Positions 26,072 to 34,920 of a DNA stretch of 64,000 nt are shown piece by piece. Made by a program: the position numbers and the translations under genes. The notes under the pieces are model-generated. The model saw only the letters and a list, made by a program, of their open reading frames with translations, did no database searches and was not told where the DNA came from. Position 1 is the stretch's first letter. The number at the start of each line of letters is the position of its first letter. Source of the DNA: Bacteroidota bacterium (GTDB lineage: Bacteria > Bacteroidota > Bacteroidia > B-17B0 > Aurantibacillaceae); contig JABDCR010000004.1 of assembly GCA_013288015.1 (NCBI GenBank), forward strand, positions 21,087 to 85,086, written 5' to 3'.

Positions 26072-27160
26072 ATTTGATTCATTATTAATTCTCCAACGTT
26101 TATCTACATCCTGTATAATCATTTTATAATCTTTCATGTCAGTAAATAAATTTTTTGAGGTGGACTTACTTTTTTGGGTTTGGTCCATTATTTTGAAAAT
26201 CGCATCGTGATACGTTAACGATGTTTGTCCGCCAAAAACTTGCTGGCAAATAATTTTGATAGAGTTTAAGCGGGTTTCGTTTTTATCCTCGCTTACACTG
26301 CGTATGCCGCAACCCACATGGTAGCCTTTATCTTTATCGTACATAAATTGTATGGCCGGTATATTGGCTTTGCCTGCCATGCGCAATAGCTTGGGCTCTA
26401 TAAACGAAATGTTGCCTTCGGTTTTAACCATCAGTAAACTTTCGCATTTACGCTGACACTGACTGCCTAAATGCCCTCGCTCTTTATCAGTACCCGGGTT
26501 GGTGTGCACTATTACTATAATGGGCATGTGATATTTTACGGCCAGCTCTTCAAAAAATTTTACAATAACCATGCTTTGTTCGGCATCGTTTACATCTTTT
26601 ATAAAATCGGCAATGCCATCAATTACCAGTAGGTGTATGCCGCCAAATTGTTGCAGGGCGCCTTCGCAAATGTCGCTGGTCATTTGCGCATATGTGGCAA
26701 TTTCAAGCTGACGTATGTTGTAGGATAATAAATAATCGCAGCCACTCATATTGGCACGCCGCAAAACCGACATAATATTTTTTAAGTGCTTGTGCTTTGC
26801 CTGTTCGGTATCCATGTGTATAACGGCTTTTTTATGTATGTTGGGTTGCACGTTTACAAACTCAAGTCCGTCAATTAAACCATCGGGGCTAATGGCACCT
26901 GCCATAAGGATACTTGTAAAAGCACTCTTACCGCTTTTGCTGGCGCCGCTAATGGTGGTTAGGTTGCCCTCGGTACTAATAATTTCATCGTTAATGGTTA
27001 TAACGGGCACAGGCTCGGCAATTTGCGAGTGCTCGCTTATGCGGTGCACTTCGTACACATCAAGCATGTTGGGGTTACGTAATTTATAAAGATGGCGCAT
27101 GGCATCTTCTTGTATATCCTTCAGCGTAATTTTTGGGTTTAGTGGTGGTACGTCTTTCAT
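26063..27160 (-). CDS. RepA-like RecA-fold ATPase (AAA_25), replication helicase
   Basis: The ATG at 27160 (MKDVPPLNPKITL) is preferred over the TTG at 27187, giving 365 residues. The core has Walker A ISGASKSGKSAFTS (about 78-91) and Walker B HLLVIDGIADF (about 172-182), with downstream DAEQSMVIVKFFEELA. The C-terminal helices probably bind partners or DNA. The RecA-like architecture is that of RepA/AAA_25 helicases of Bacteroidota plasmids and mobilisable elements. It faces the iteron-like repeat and precedes the primase-like gene on the same strand. No integrase or mobilisation gene was found in the window. Confidence 0.75.
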   Translation of the reverse strand: MKDVPPLNPKITLKDIQEDAMRHLYKLRNPNMLDVYEVHRISEHSQIAEPVPVITINDEIISTEGNLTTISGASKSGKSAFTSILMAGAISPDGLIDGLEFVNVQPNIHKKAVIHMDTEQAKHKHLKNIMSVLRRANMSGCDYLLSYNIRQLEIATYAQMTSDICEGALQQFGGIHLLVIDGIADFIKDVNDAEQSMVIVKFFEELAVKYHMPIIVIVHTNPGTDKERGHLGSQCQRKCESLLMVKTEGNISFIEPKLLRMAGKANIPAIQFMYDKDKGYHVGCGIRSVSEDKNETRLNSIKIICQQVFGGQTSLTYHDAIFKIMDQTQKSKSTSKNLFTDMKDYKMIIQDVDKRWRINNESNVV

Positions 27161-27359
27161 GGTTTTATAATTTTTACGAAAGTACAAAAGGTGTGGAATA
27201 ATACATTCTTTAAAACTGCCGTAAAGCCCTGTATGGCTGTACTGACGCTGTAATAAGTGTGTAATAATATATGAGAATCAGCTTATTGAAAATAAAAACA
27301 AGCCTGTGAATAGAAATATTTTGTTGGTAAGTTTTTGTTTTGTCTTTAGCCGGTGCGTT

Positions 27360-27446
27360 GTCATTTCGACCGCAGGGAGAAATCTGTATTTGGTATTAGA
27401 TTGTTTGCAAATAAAGATTTCTCGGTCGTTCCTTCTTCGAAATGAT
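27360..27446. repeat. REP/MITE-like palindrome (copy 4)
   Basis: GTCATTTCGACCGCAGGGAGAAATCT...AGATTTCTCGGTCG..TTCTTCGAAATGAT is a further copy. The ORF track runs a longer ORF (27306) through it, which explains the non-protein-like N-terminus there. A fragment of the same family also lies at 27928-27961. Nothing else of note was seen in the gene-free stretch 27161-27503. Confidence 0.75.
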
Positions 27447-27503
27447 TTTATTTTTGGTATTTTTAATTTATCTTTGATAACCCAAAATAATGGGCAATCA
27501 ATT

Positions 27504-27908
27504 ATGACAACAGGGAAAGAATTAGCAAATAGGCTTCTTGAAGACATTAATAAATCTGTAGCAATAAGACAAAAAGTTCAAGACCCATTTACTCAAGTAA
27601 GAAACATAGGCATAAGTGGACAAGCGGACTTAAGTGGCTTTATGTCCTCCTTAAATGTTTTAAGTTTTGATGGACACTTAGACATTCTTTCTCAATTCAT
27701 TAATTTTCATAAACGATTGGTTAATCACGATAAAGGGACTAAAGTTGATATTGCTGTTTGGCAAAAAGATGTTCAAAATAATCTTGATGAGATTGCACAT
27801 ACTTTCCAAGAAATTATCTCAAGTGACACGGAAGACGTTTTCACAGAAACTAAATTTTCTGAATTCTTAATTGAACAGTTGGGTTATCTACATGACGACG
27901 CTAATTAA
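27504..27908 (+). CDS. small helical cytosolic protein, unknown (134 aa)
   Basis: The ORF track starts at 27306, but its first 66 residues are translation of a REP element. The ATG at 27504 (MTTGKELANRLLEDINKSV) gives a natural start. The protein is mostly helical and acidic near its end, with 'TQVRNIGISGQADLSGFMSSLNVLSFDGHLDILSQFINFHKRLV'. No family, signal peptide or zinc site was recognised. It stands alone between repeats and its stop overlaps the start of repeat R7. It might be an unrecognised accessory gene. Confidence 0.5.
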   Translation: MTTGKELANRLLEDINKSVAIRQKVQDPFTQVRNIGISGQADLSGFMSSLNVLSFDGHLDILSQFINFHKRLVNHDKGTKVDIAVWQKDVQNNLDEIAHTFQEIISSDTEDVFTETKFSEFLIEQLGYLHDDAN

Positions 27909-28024
27909 ATAATCAGCTAAATCTAATGGAAATACAGATTTCTCCCTCCGGTCGAAATGACAAAGCGTAATAAAATAGTGTTGAGGTTTGTTGTTGCATG
28001 GTTTCAAATCCAACGGAGCAGGCG
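27904..28024. repeat. composite repeat: R7 + REP fragment + third tandem unit
   Basis: Three known repeats lie in series. AATAATCAGCTAAATCTAA (R7, 27908-27926) matches the primase 3' end. CAGATTTCTCCC..GGTCGAAATGAC (27935-27961) is a REP half. TGACAAAGCGTAATAAAATAGTGTTGAGGTTTGTTGTT to GGAGC (27958-28020) is a partial copy of the 115-bp unit. Confidence 0.7.
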
Positions 28025-28028
28025 GTAG

Positions 28029-28508
28029 TTAGTTCTGAAAATTTGGATCCCACCATTCTATTTTATTAATAATCCATTTGTTTTTAACGGGGTCCAGTTT
28101 TATATGAATTTTAATTGGGTCGGAATTGCCATGATATAATTGAGGCCTACTTACATATCCTTTATATGTGGCTCGCTGATAGAGTACTTCAATTGTTTTT
28201 TCTATTTTGTTTTTTTTTGATGACTTAATTTCATAGAAAAAACACATCTCTAAAGTAGTATCGTGTTTTAAAATTTTTAAAAACTCCTTCTCTGATTTAA
28301 TTGTATGATATTTTGCACAATTTATATTTACAGAACTATCTTTTGTTAATGCTGAACTATTTTCAATTTTAGCATAAACATCAAGGAAATTAATTTGTGC
28401 GTGCTTGCAATAAATAGAATCAAAAATAAAATCTGCATTAATTTTTTTTTGAGAGAAACAATATTGAACGAATATAAAAAGGACAATAAGAAATGTTATT
28501 TTCTTCAT
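28029..28508 (-). CDS. exported protein of unknown function (159 aa)
   Basis: The ORF track starts at 28556, but the ATG at 28508 (MKKITFLIVLFIFVQYCFSQ) gives a clean signal peptide. The mature part has 'INADFIFDSIYCKHAQINFLDVYAKIENS', a lysine-rich middle and 'IHIKLDPVKNKWIINKIEWWDPNFQ' at the end. This last pattern is like NTF2/lumazine-type binding proteins or small immunity proteins, but no family was recognised. It lies 52 bp downstream of icmF, on the same strand, with the repeat block beyond its 3' end. It is probably accessory cargo. Confidence 0.55.
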   Translation of the reverse strand: MKKITFLIVLFIFVQYCFSQKKINADFIFDSIYCKHAQINFLDVYAKIENSSALTKDSSVNINCAKYHTIKSEKEFLKILKHDTTLEMCFFYEIKSSKKNKIEKTIEVLYQRATYKGYVSRPQLYHGNSDPIKIHIKLDPVKNKWIINKIEWWDPNFQN

Positions 28509-28559
28509 GATTTGAATATTATAAGATTGGCACGTCGTTCCTACTTGCAATGACAAGCA

Positions 28560-31500
28560 CTACATATTCCTTCTATACTGTCCGCCTACTTCAAATAAAG
28601 CATGGGTAATTTGCCCCAGGCTGCAATATTTTACGGTTTCCATTAAGGAGTTAAAAATGTTTCCGTTTTGTACTGCAACGTGTTGTATCTCTTTCAGTTT
28701 TTCTTTACCGGTAGTGCCTGCGTTTTTCCAAAGGGTTTGCACGGTTTGTATTTGAAACTCTTTTTCCTCTTCGGTACTGCGTATAACTTCTTTCGGTATA
28801 ATGGTTGGCGAACCTTTGCTCGATAAAAATGTATTTACTCCCACAATAGGATACTCGCCCGTGTGTTTCAAGGTTTCGTAATACAAACTCTCTTCCTGTA
28901 TTTTGCCGCGTTGGTACATGGTTTCCATAGCGCCTAAAACACCGCCACGTTCGCTTATACGGTCAAATTCGGTTAGCACGGCTTCTTCTACCAAGTTGGT
29001 AAGTTCCTCTATTATAAACGAACCCTGTAACGGGTTTTCGTTTTTAGCCAAGCCTAATTCTTTATTAATAATTAATTGTATAGCCATTGCACGGCGCACA
29101 CTCTCTTCGGTTGGGGTTGTAATGGCTTCATCATACGCGTTTGTGTGTAATGAATTACAATTATCATAAATGGCATACAGTGCTTGCAGCGTAGTACGTA
29201 TATCGTTAAAGTCAATTTCTTGCGCGTGTAAACTTCTGCCACTTGTTTGTATATGGTACTTCAACATTTGCGAACGCTCGTTTCCGCCGTATTTAAATTT
29301 CATGGCCTTAGCCCAAATTTTACGAGCCACTCTACCAATTACACTATACTCTGGGTCGATGCCATTACTAAAAAAGAAAGATAAGTTAGGCGCAAAATCA
29401 TCTATGTGCATGCCACGGCTTAAATAATACTCAACAAACGTAAAGCCATTTGCAATGGTAAAGGCAAGTTGTGATATAGGATTAGCACCTGCTTCGGCAA
29501 TGTGGTAACCCGATATTGAAACCGAATAAAAATTACGGACTTTGTTATCAATAAAATATTGTTGCACATCGCCCATAACACGTAACGAAAACTCGGTGCT
29601 GAAAATGCAGGTGTTTTGTGCCTGGTCTTCTTTTAAAATATCGGCTTGCACGGTACCGCGTACTTGTGCCAGTGTATCTACTTTAATTTTTTCGTACACA
29701 TCTTTAGGTAAAACCATATCGCCTGTTACACCAAGCAACATTAAACCTAAACCATCATTTCCCTCAGGTAAAGCACCGTTATATTTTGGGCGCGCTATGC
29801 CTTTTGTTTTGTAAATGGCATCAATTTTCTTTTCGGTTTCTTTTTCTAAACCGTTTTTCTTAATGTAGATTTCGCATTGCTGGTCTATGGCGGCATTCAT
29901 AAAAAATGCTGCTATAATTGCTGCCGGACCATTAATGGTCATAGATACCGAAGTTTTTGGGTCGGCTAAATTAAAACCGCTATATAATTTCTTCGCATCA
30001 TCTAAACAGCAAACACTAACACCGCTGTTACCCACCTTGCCATAAATATCGGGGCGGTAATCTGGGTCTTGCCCATATAAAGTAACACTATCAAATGCTG
30101 TACTTAAACGTGCAGCAGGCAAACCTTTACTTACATAATGAAAACGTTTGTTGGTTCTCTCGGGCCCACCCTCGCCGGCAAACATACGTGCAGGGTCTTC
30201 GCCTTCGCGCTTAAACGGATAAATGCCCGCAGCGTAAGGAAATTCCCCGGGAAAATTTTCGGTTAAATTCCATTTCAACACATCGCCCCACGAACGGAAT
30301 TGTGGCACAGCAATTTTTGAAATTTGTGTGTGCGATAAACTTTCGTAATGCGTTTTAATTTTAATTTCTTTATCGCGTACTTTAAAAACATAGTACTCGT
30401 TGGTATATTGTTTTTTGCGGTCTTCCCAAGTATCCAGTAATTTTTTGTTGTGCCCGTCTAAATCAAGTGCAATGGTTTCGTATTCTTCTTCTAAAGATTT
30501 AATCAGTCTATCTCTATCAGCCATTTTACTATCGCGCAACGTATCAATGGTTTTACGAATGCCGTAAAGTTTCTCTGCAATATCGGATTGCAGATTGGCT
30601 TTTTTATCGTAAGCGCGGTTGTTTTCTGATATCTCACTTAAGTAACGCGTGCGGGCAGGAGGGATGATGTAAATTTTTTCGCTCATCTCGTTTGTAATCA
30701 CAAAATTCGATTTTAAATCGGCTCCTGTGCGTTCAACCATTTTATCCATTACCGCTTTGTACAGGCGGTTCATGCCAGGGTCGTTAAACTGAGATGCAAT
30801 GGTGCCGTAAACAGGTAAAGCATCATCACTTGCATCCCACAAATTATGATTGCGTTTGTATTGTTTCTTCACATCACGTATTGCATCAAGTGCGCCACGT
30901 TTATCAAATTTGTTTAAAGCAATAACATCGGCAAACTCAATCATGTCAATTTTTTCTAACTGAGTAGCTGCACCGTATTCGGGTGTCATCACATACAAGC
31001 TCATGTTACTGTGCTCGGTAATTTCGGTATCGCTTTGCCCAATGCCCGCAGTTTCTAAAATAACCAAATCAAAGTTAGATGCCTTTAAAATATCTACCGC
31101 ATCTTTCACATATTTAGATAATGCTAAGTTACTTTGGCGAGTTGCCATACTACGCATAAAAACACGGTCGTTGCGAATGGCATTCATACGGATTCTATCG
31201 CCCAATAAAGCACCGCCTGTTTTGCGTTTACTTGGGTCAACCGAAATAATGCCTAAGGTTTTTGTTGGGAAATCAATTAAAAAACGACGCACCAATTCAT
31301 CAACCAACGATGATTTACCTGCACCACCCGTACCCGTTATACCCAACACAGGTGTTTTAGATTTGCTTGCCTGCTCGTGAATTTTTTTAAGCATGGCTGC
31401 ATTTTCTTCGCCATGATTTTCGGCCGCAGAAATTAAACGTGCGATGGATTTATGATCTCTTTCTTGTAAATGAGCAACCTCTCCGTTTAATTTAATACTT

Positions 31501-31943
31501 GGGTCGTAGTCTGATTGCTGAAGCAAATCGTTTATCATGCCTTGCAAACCAAGCGCACGTCCATCATCCGGACTATAAATTCTGGTAATGCCGTATTTGT
31601 GTAACTCTTCAATCTCGGTTGGTAAAATAACACCGCCACCGCCGCCAAATATTTTAATGTGCGAGCAACCGCGTTCTTTCAACAAATCGTACATGTATTT
31701 AAAATACTCTACGTGTCCGCCCTGGTAGCTGGTAATGGCAATGGCATTGGCATCCTCTTGTATGGCGCAGTTAACCACATCTTGTACCGAGCGGTCGTGC
31801 CCCAAATGTATAACCTCGGTACCGCTGCCCTGCATAATACGGCGCATAATATTAATGGCTGCATCGTGCCCGTCAAAAAGTGCTGCTGCGGTAACAATGC
31901 GTATTTTATGTTTTGCCTGATACGGTTTTGCTTCAATCATCAT
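28560..31943 (-). CDS. icmF: fused acyl-CoA mutase IcmF
   Basis: The protein is about 1127 residues. It joins a cobalamin-binding domain (about 13-145; DGHDAAI motif for the B12 histidine, and GGGGG), a MeaI/ArgK-type G-protein chaperone (about 195-420; Walker [10 protein letters not shown]), and a methylmalonyl-CoA mutase-type TIM barrel (about 520-1110; [19 protein letters not shown]). This order is that of IcmF, which interconverts isobutyryl-CoA and n-butyryl-CoA with adenosylcobalamin. The substrate could instead be another acyl-CoA. Start is the ATG at 31943 or 31940, not the TTG of the track. It is alone, without mutB or epimerase nearby. Confidence 0.9.
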   Translation of the reverse strand: MMIEAKPYQAKHKIRIVTAAALFDGHDAAINIMRRIMQGSGTEVIHLGHDRSVQDVVNCAIQEDANAIAITSYQGGHVEYFKYMYDLLKERGCSHIKIFGGGGGVILPTEIEELHKYGITRIYSPDDGRALGLQGMINDLLQQSDYDPSIKLNGEVAHLQERDHKSIARLISAAENHGEENAAMLKKIHEQASKSKTPVLGITGTGGAGKSSLVDELVRRFLIDFPTKTLGIISVDPSKRKTGGALLGDRIRMNAIRNDRVFMRSMATRQSNLALSKYVKDAVDILKASNFDLVILETAGIGQSDTEITEHSNMSLYVMTPEYGAATQLEKIDMIEFADVIALNKFDKRGALDAIRDVKKQYKRNHNLWDASDDALPVYGTIASQFNDPGMNRLYKAVMDKMVERTGADLKSNFVITNEMSEKIYIIPPARTRYLSEISENNRAYDKKANLQSDIAEKLYGIRKTIDTLRDSKMADRDRLIKSLEEEYETIALDLDGHNKKLLDTWEDRKKQYTNEYYVFKVRDKEIKIKTHYESLSHTQISKIAVPQFRSWGDVLKWNLTENFPGEFPYAAGIYPFKREGEDPARMFAGEGGPERTNKRFHYVSKGLPAARLSTAFDSVTLYGQDPDYRPDIYGKVGNSGVSVCCLDDAKKLYSGFNLADPKTSVSMTINGPAAIIAAFFMNAAIDQQCEIYIKKNGLEKETEKKIDAIYKTKGIARPKYNGALPEGNDGLGLMLLGVTGDMVLPKDVYEKIKVDTLAQVRGTVQADILKEDQAQNTCIFSTEFSLRVMGDVQQYFIDNKVRNFYSVSISGYHIAEAGANPISQLAFTIANGFTFVEYYLSRGMHIDDFAPNLSFFFSNGIDPEYSVIGRVARKIWAKAMKFKYGGNERSQMLKYHIQTSGRSLHAQEIDFNDIRTTLQALYAIYDNCNSLHTNAYDEAITTPTEESVRRAMAIQLIINKELGLAKNENPLQGSFIIEELTNLVEEAVLTEFDRISERGGVLGAMETMYQRGKIQEESLYYETLKHTGEYPIVGVNTFLSSKGSPTIIPKEVIRSTEEEKEFQIQTVQTLWKNAGTTGKEKLKEIQHVAVQNGNIFNSLMETVKYCSLGQITHALFEVGGQYRRNM

Positions 31944-32017
31944 AGTCAATGAAATTTCGTGAGCGGCTAATTTACGAATTTTAGGCTGCCGAAATATTTG
32001 ATTTAGACCAATTTTTA

Positions 32018-32051
32018 TTTGTTAAACTCTTTTGAATAGTAATTACTTTTG
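32018..32051 (+). promoter_or_regulatory. candidate promoter for the SGNH esterase gene
   Basis: TTTG at 32018-32021 and TACTTTTG at 32044-32051 are 22 bp apart, close to the Bacteroidota -33/-7 spacing. They lie just upstream of the ATG at 32070. Confidence 0.45.
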
Positions 32052-32069
32052 GCGTAATTGCCCTAACTA

Positions 32070-33119
32070 ATGAGCTGCCTGAAAAAAATTATATTATTTG
32101 TTTTATTTTTTAGAATAAGCGTTTATGCTCAGTTACCACCCATACGGGTTTATATTTTGGCAGGGCAATCAAATATGAGCGGTACACAAAACCCTTTGGT
32201 TAGTCAGTTACCGGCGAGTTTAAAAGATACATTACCAAATGTACTTATAAAGGTTGGCGGCGATAATGTGTATAATTGGCAAACCTTGCGCCCCGGATTA
32301 GGTTCGCAGCCAACTAATTTTGGACCCGAAATAACTTTTGGGCACGATGCTTCAACTTATTTTAACGGCGATAAAATAGCCATCATTAAATATTCGTACG
32401 GTGGCACTACATTAAATGAAGATTGGCGTCCGCCTTCAGTGGGCGGAACAACAGGCTGGTTATACAAAAATTTTATAAGAGATTTAACCAAGTACTTAGA
32501 TACACTTGCTTATACTAACACTGTTCAAATAATGGGCATGTGTTGGATGCAAGGCGAGTATGATGCCAGAGATAACGGCAAGGCATTTAACTACCAAGCA
32601 AACCTTGTCGGTTTTATAACAGATGTACGCGATACATTAAATTTACCTAGGCTGCCTTTTGCTATTGGCATGATTGATAATACATTTGGTTGGACGTATA
32701 ATGCAATAGTAAGACAAGCCGAAATAAACGTAGCAAAAAATACGGATGCTACAAGTGTTTTTGATACGCATGGTTTGGGCACAGATGGGGTTCATTACAA
32801 TACACAAGGGCAAATAGAGTTAGGGCACTTTTTCTTTAATTCGGTAAACAGTTTATACAGCATTTGGCAAGCGGCAAGTAATGGTACGGTAAATGTTTTT
32901 CCTAATCCTACTAATCACAGCTTTGAAGTTTCGTATGCCGATGTTCCGGCAGATTACAGTTATAAAATTACCGATAAAAAAGGCGCTGAGGTTCAGTCGG
33001 GGCAACTGTATTCGGGTTATCAAATAGATGTATCGTTGCTTAGTTCGGGCACCTATTTTATTACCCTTACAATTAATGGCACCAACATCACAGTAAAAAA
33101 AAAACTCATAAAAATTTAA
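32070..33119 (+). CDS. secreted SGNH/sialate-O-acetylesterase-like enzyme with T9SS tail
   Basis: This 349-residue protein has a signal peptide (KKIILFVLFFRISVYAQ). The SASA/SGNH hydrolase core starts at about residue 26 with YILAGQSNMSG (catalytic Ser in the GQSN block). It continues with 'IMGMCWMQGEYDA' (about 150-162) and 'GTDGVHYNTQGQIELG' (about 231-246; Asp-His pair). The last about 75 residues (NVFPNPTNHSFEVSYA to ITVKKKLIKI) are a type A sorting domain. It probably removes acetyl groups from a carbohydrate outside the cell. The function is inferred from family. Confidence 0.8.
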   Translation: MSCLKKIILFVLFFRISVYAQLPPIRVYILAGQSNMSGTQNPLVSQLPASLKDTLPNVLIKVGGDNVYNWQTLRPGLGSQPTNFGPEITFGHDASTYFNGDKIAIIKYSYGGTTLNEDWRPPSVGGTTGWLYKNFIRDLTKYLDTLAYTNTVQIMGMCWMQGEYDARDNGKAFNYQANLVGFITDVRDTLNLPRLPFAIGMIDNTFGWTYNAIVRQAEINVAKNTDATSVFDTHGLGTDGVHYNTQGQIELGHFFFNSVNSLYSIWQAASNGTVNVFPNPTNHSFEVSYADVPADYSYKITDKKGAEVQSGQLYSGYQIDVSLLSSGTYFITLTINGTNITVKKKLIKI

Positions 33120-33250
33120 AAGGGGGCAGTACTAAAAGTGTTTTGTTTGGTCGTTATCCTAAGTAAAGCACAAGTAATTATCAGGTGTTTTATTTAAGTA
33201 GGAATTGTAATTTACTTTTTATATATTTGGTTATATTAAACACCAAACTC

Positions 33251-34786
33251 ATGAAAAAAATATTACTTTCCATCCTAATTATATTTTCTTTTGTTGCTGT
33301 AAAAGCACAATACAAAAATTATGGCGATAATTTAACTGATTTAAAAAAGCAAGGCAAGCTAACGGGCAAAGAACGCATTTACAATCCCAATGCAACAAAG
33401 CATTTGCAAATAACTAAATCAATAAATCAGGTAGCAAAAAATGGCTCGCATAATAATGCAACTATGGGTGTAACATCTACCCAATGTAATTGTTGGATAC
33501 CAAAAGATACTTCTTTTCATACGGTTCCGTTTGATGGCAGTGGTGCAAGTGGACCACCAACTCCCGGAGATCCTAATTATGCAAACGATGATTGGTCTAC
33601 TTATGGTATAACATTACCATTTAATTTTTGTTTATACGGAGATACTGTGGGAATTGATTCAACGCATCAATTATTTATAAATAACAATGGTAACATTTCT
33701 TTTGGCGCACCTTATTCTGATTTTACAGCAGTTCCTTTTCCAAGTGCTCAATATAATATGATAGCTCCTTTTTGGGGGGATGTAGATACAAGAGGTGCTG
33801 GCAGTGGATATGTTTATTATCAATTAACTTCAACTCATTTAATTATTCAGTGGGATAGTGTTGGCTATTTTATGGAACATGATGATAAAAGCAATACATT
33901 TCAATTAATTATTACAGATGGAACGGATCCACTTTTACCGGTAGGATATAACATTTCTTTTTGTTATGGCGATATGCAATGGACAACAGGAGACGCATCT
34001 AGCGGAGTTTTAGGTTTTAGAGGTTTTCCTGCTACAGTGGGTATAAATAAAGGAGATGGAATAAATTATTTTCAATTGAGTTTATTTGATACTGCCGGTA
34101 CTGCTTATACAAACCCTACCGGAACTCCGGCAAGTGGAGTTGATTGGTTAGATTACAGGTCATTTTTGTTTAACTCTTGCGGTACAAGCAACAATTTACC
34201 TCCGCTTTCAATTAGTAACGACTCTACTGTGTGTGATACAATGAATGTTTATGTAGTAGGCGATACACTTATTATACAACGCCTTAGTTTTATTCCGCCC
34301 GAGGCAAATCAATTTACAACCATAGCGGCGGCATCACCTGATTTAGGCTCTAATTTTTCTGTCATAAATTCAAATTCGGGCGTAGTAGCTTCTTTAACTT
34401 TTAGAGTAAGCAGCAATGGTTTAACCCTGGGTAATTATTATCACATAACTGCAACCAGTACAGATAATGGTACACCTGCTTTAAGCACTACCATGAATTA
34501 CGTGGTTCATGTATTAGATTCTTCAAGCGCTGTTACAGGCATTAAAACAATAAATGACAAACAAATTTCAATTTATCCTAACCCAAACAACGGCAATTTT
34601 GTGATAGAAACAAATAACACAAAACAATTTATGCAGGTATACGATGTAACAGGCAAAGTTGTTTTAAGTCAAACTATAACAGGTAAAGCAACTATAGATG
34701 CCAGCAACTTAAGCGAAGGTGTTTATAACGTTAGTCTTACAAGTAGCAAAGGTGTTGTAAATAAACGATTGGTTATTGTAAGGTAA
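33251..34786 (+). CDS. NIDO-domain surface protein with type A sorting domain
   Basis: The ATG at 33251 (MKKILLSILIIFSF..KAQ) is a proper signal peptide start; the track's longer ORF begins 66 bp earlier. The protein is 511 residues. The region about 75-310 is a nidogen-like domain (NNGNISFGAPYSDF, APFWGDVDT, LIIQWDSVGYF). A short putative beta-sandwich follows at about 330-425. The final about 75 residues (SIYPNPNNGNFVIETNN to NKRLVIVR) are a type A T9SS domain. It is a paralogue of 36371-39496, which has the same N-terminal part. TATATTTG at 33222-33229 may be its -7 box. Confidence 0.85.
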   Translation: MKKILLSILIIFSFVAVKAQYKNYGDNLTDLKKQGKLTGKERIYNPNATKHLQITKSINQVAKNGSHNNATMGVTSTQCNCWIPKDTSFHTVPFDGSGASGPPTPGDPNYANDDWSTYGITLPFNFCLYGDTVGIDSTHQLFINNNGNISFGAPYSDFTAVPFPSAQYNMIAPFWGDVDTRGAGSGYVYYQLTSTHLIIQWDSVGYFMEHDDKSNTFQLIITDGTDPLLPVGYNISFCYGDMQWTTGDASSGVLGFRGFPATVGINKGDGINYFQLSLFDTAGTAYTNPTGTPASGVDWLDYRSFLFNSCGTSNNLPPLSISNDSTVCDTMNVYVVGDTLIIQRLSFIPPEANQFTTIAAASPDLGSNFSVINSNSGVVASLTFRVSSNGLTLGNYYHITATSTDNGTPALSTTMNYVVHVLDSSSAVTGIKTINDKQISIYPNPNNGNFVIETNNTKQFMQVYDVTGKVVLSQTITGKATIDASNLSEGVYNVSLTSSKGVVNKRLVIVR

Positions 34787-34920
34787 TTTGTGCCATTTTA
34801 ATGAATAAATAAGGCTTTTAGCCTTGCATGCAAGCTTGTGGTTAAATCTTTTTACTTATTTCGTTAAAACTTCAAATCGGTTTAAGAGTTTTTTTGTATT
34901 ATAGCTTAAAATTTGCTTGT

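Noticed and set aside
27306-27503. N-terminal extension of the ORF at 27306
   Set aside because: It translates the REP element at 27360-27446; the ATG at 27504 is the natural start.
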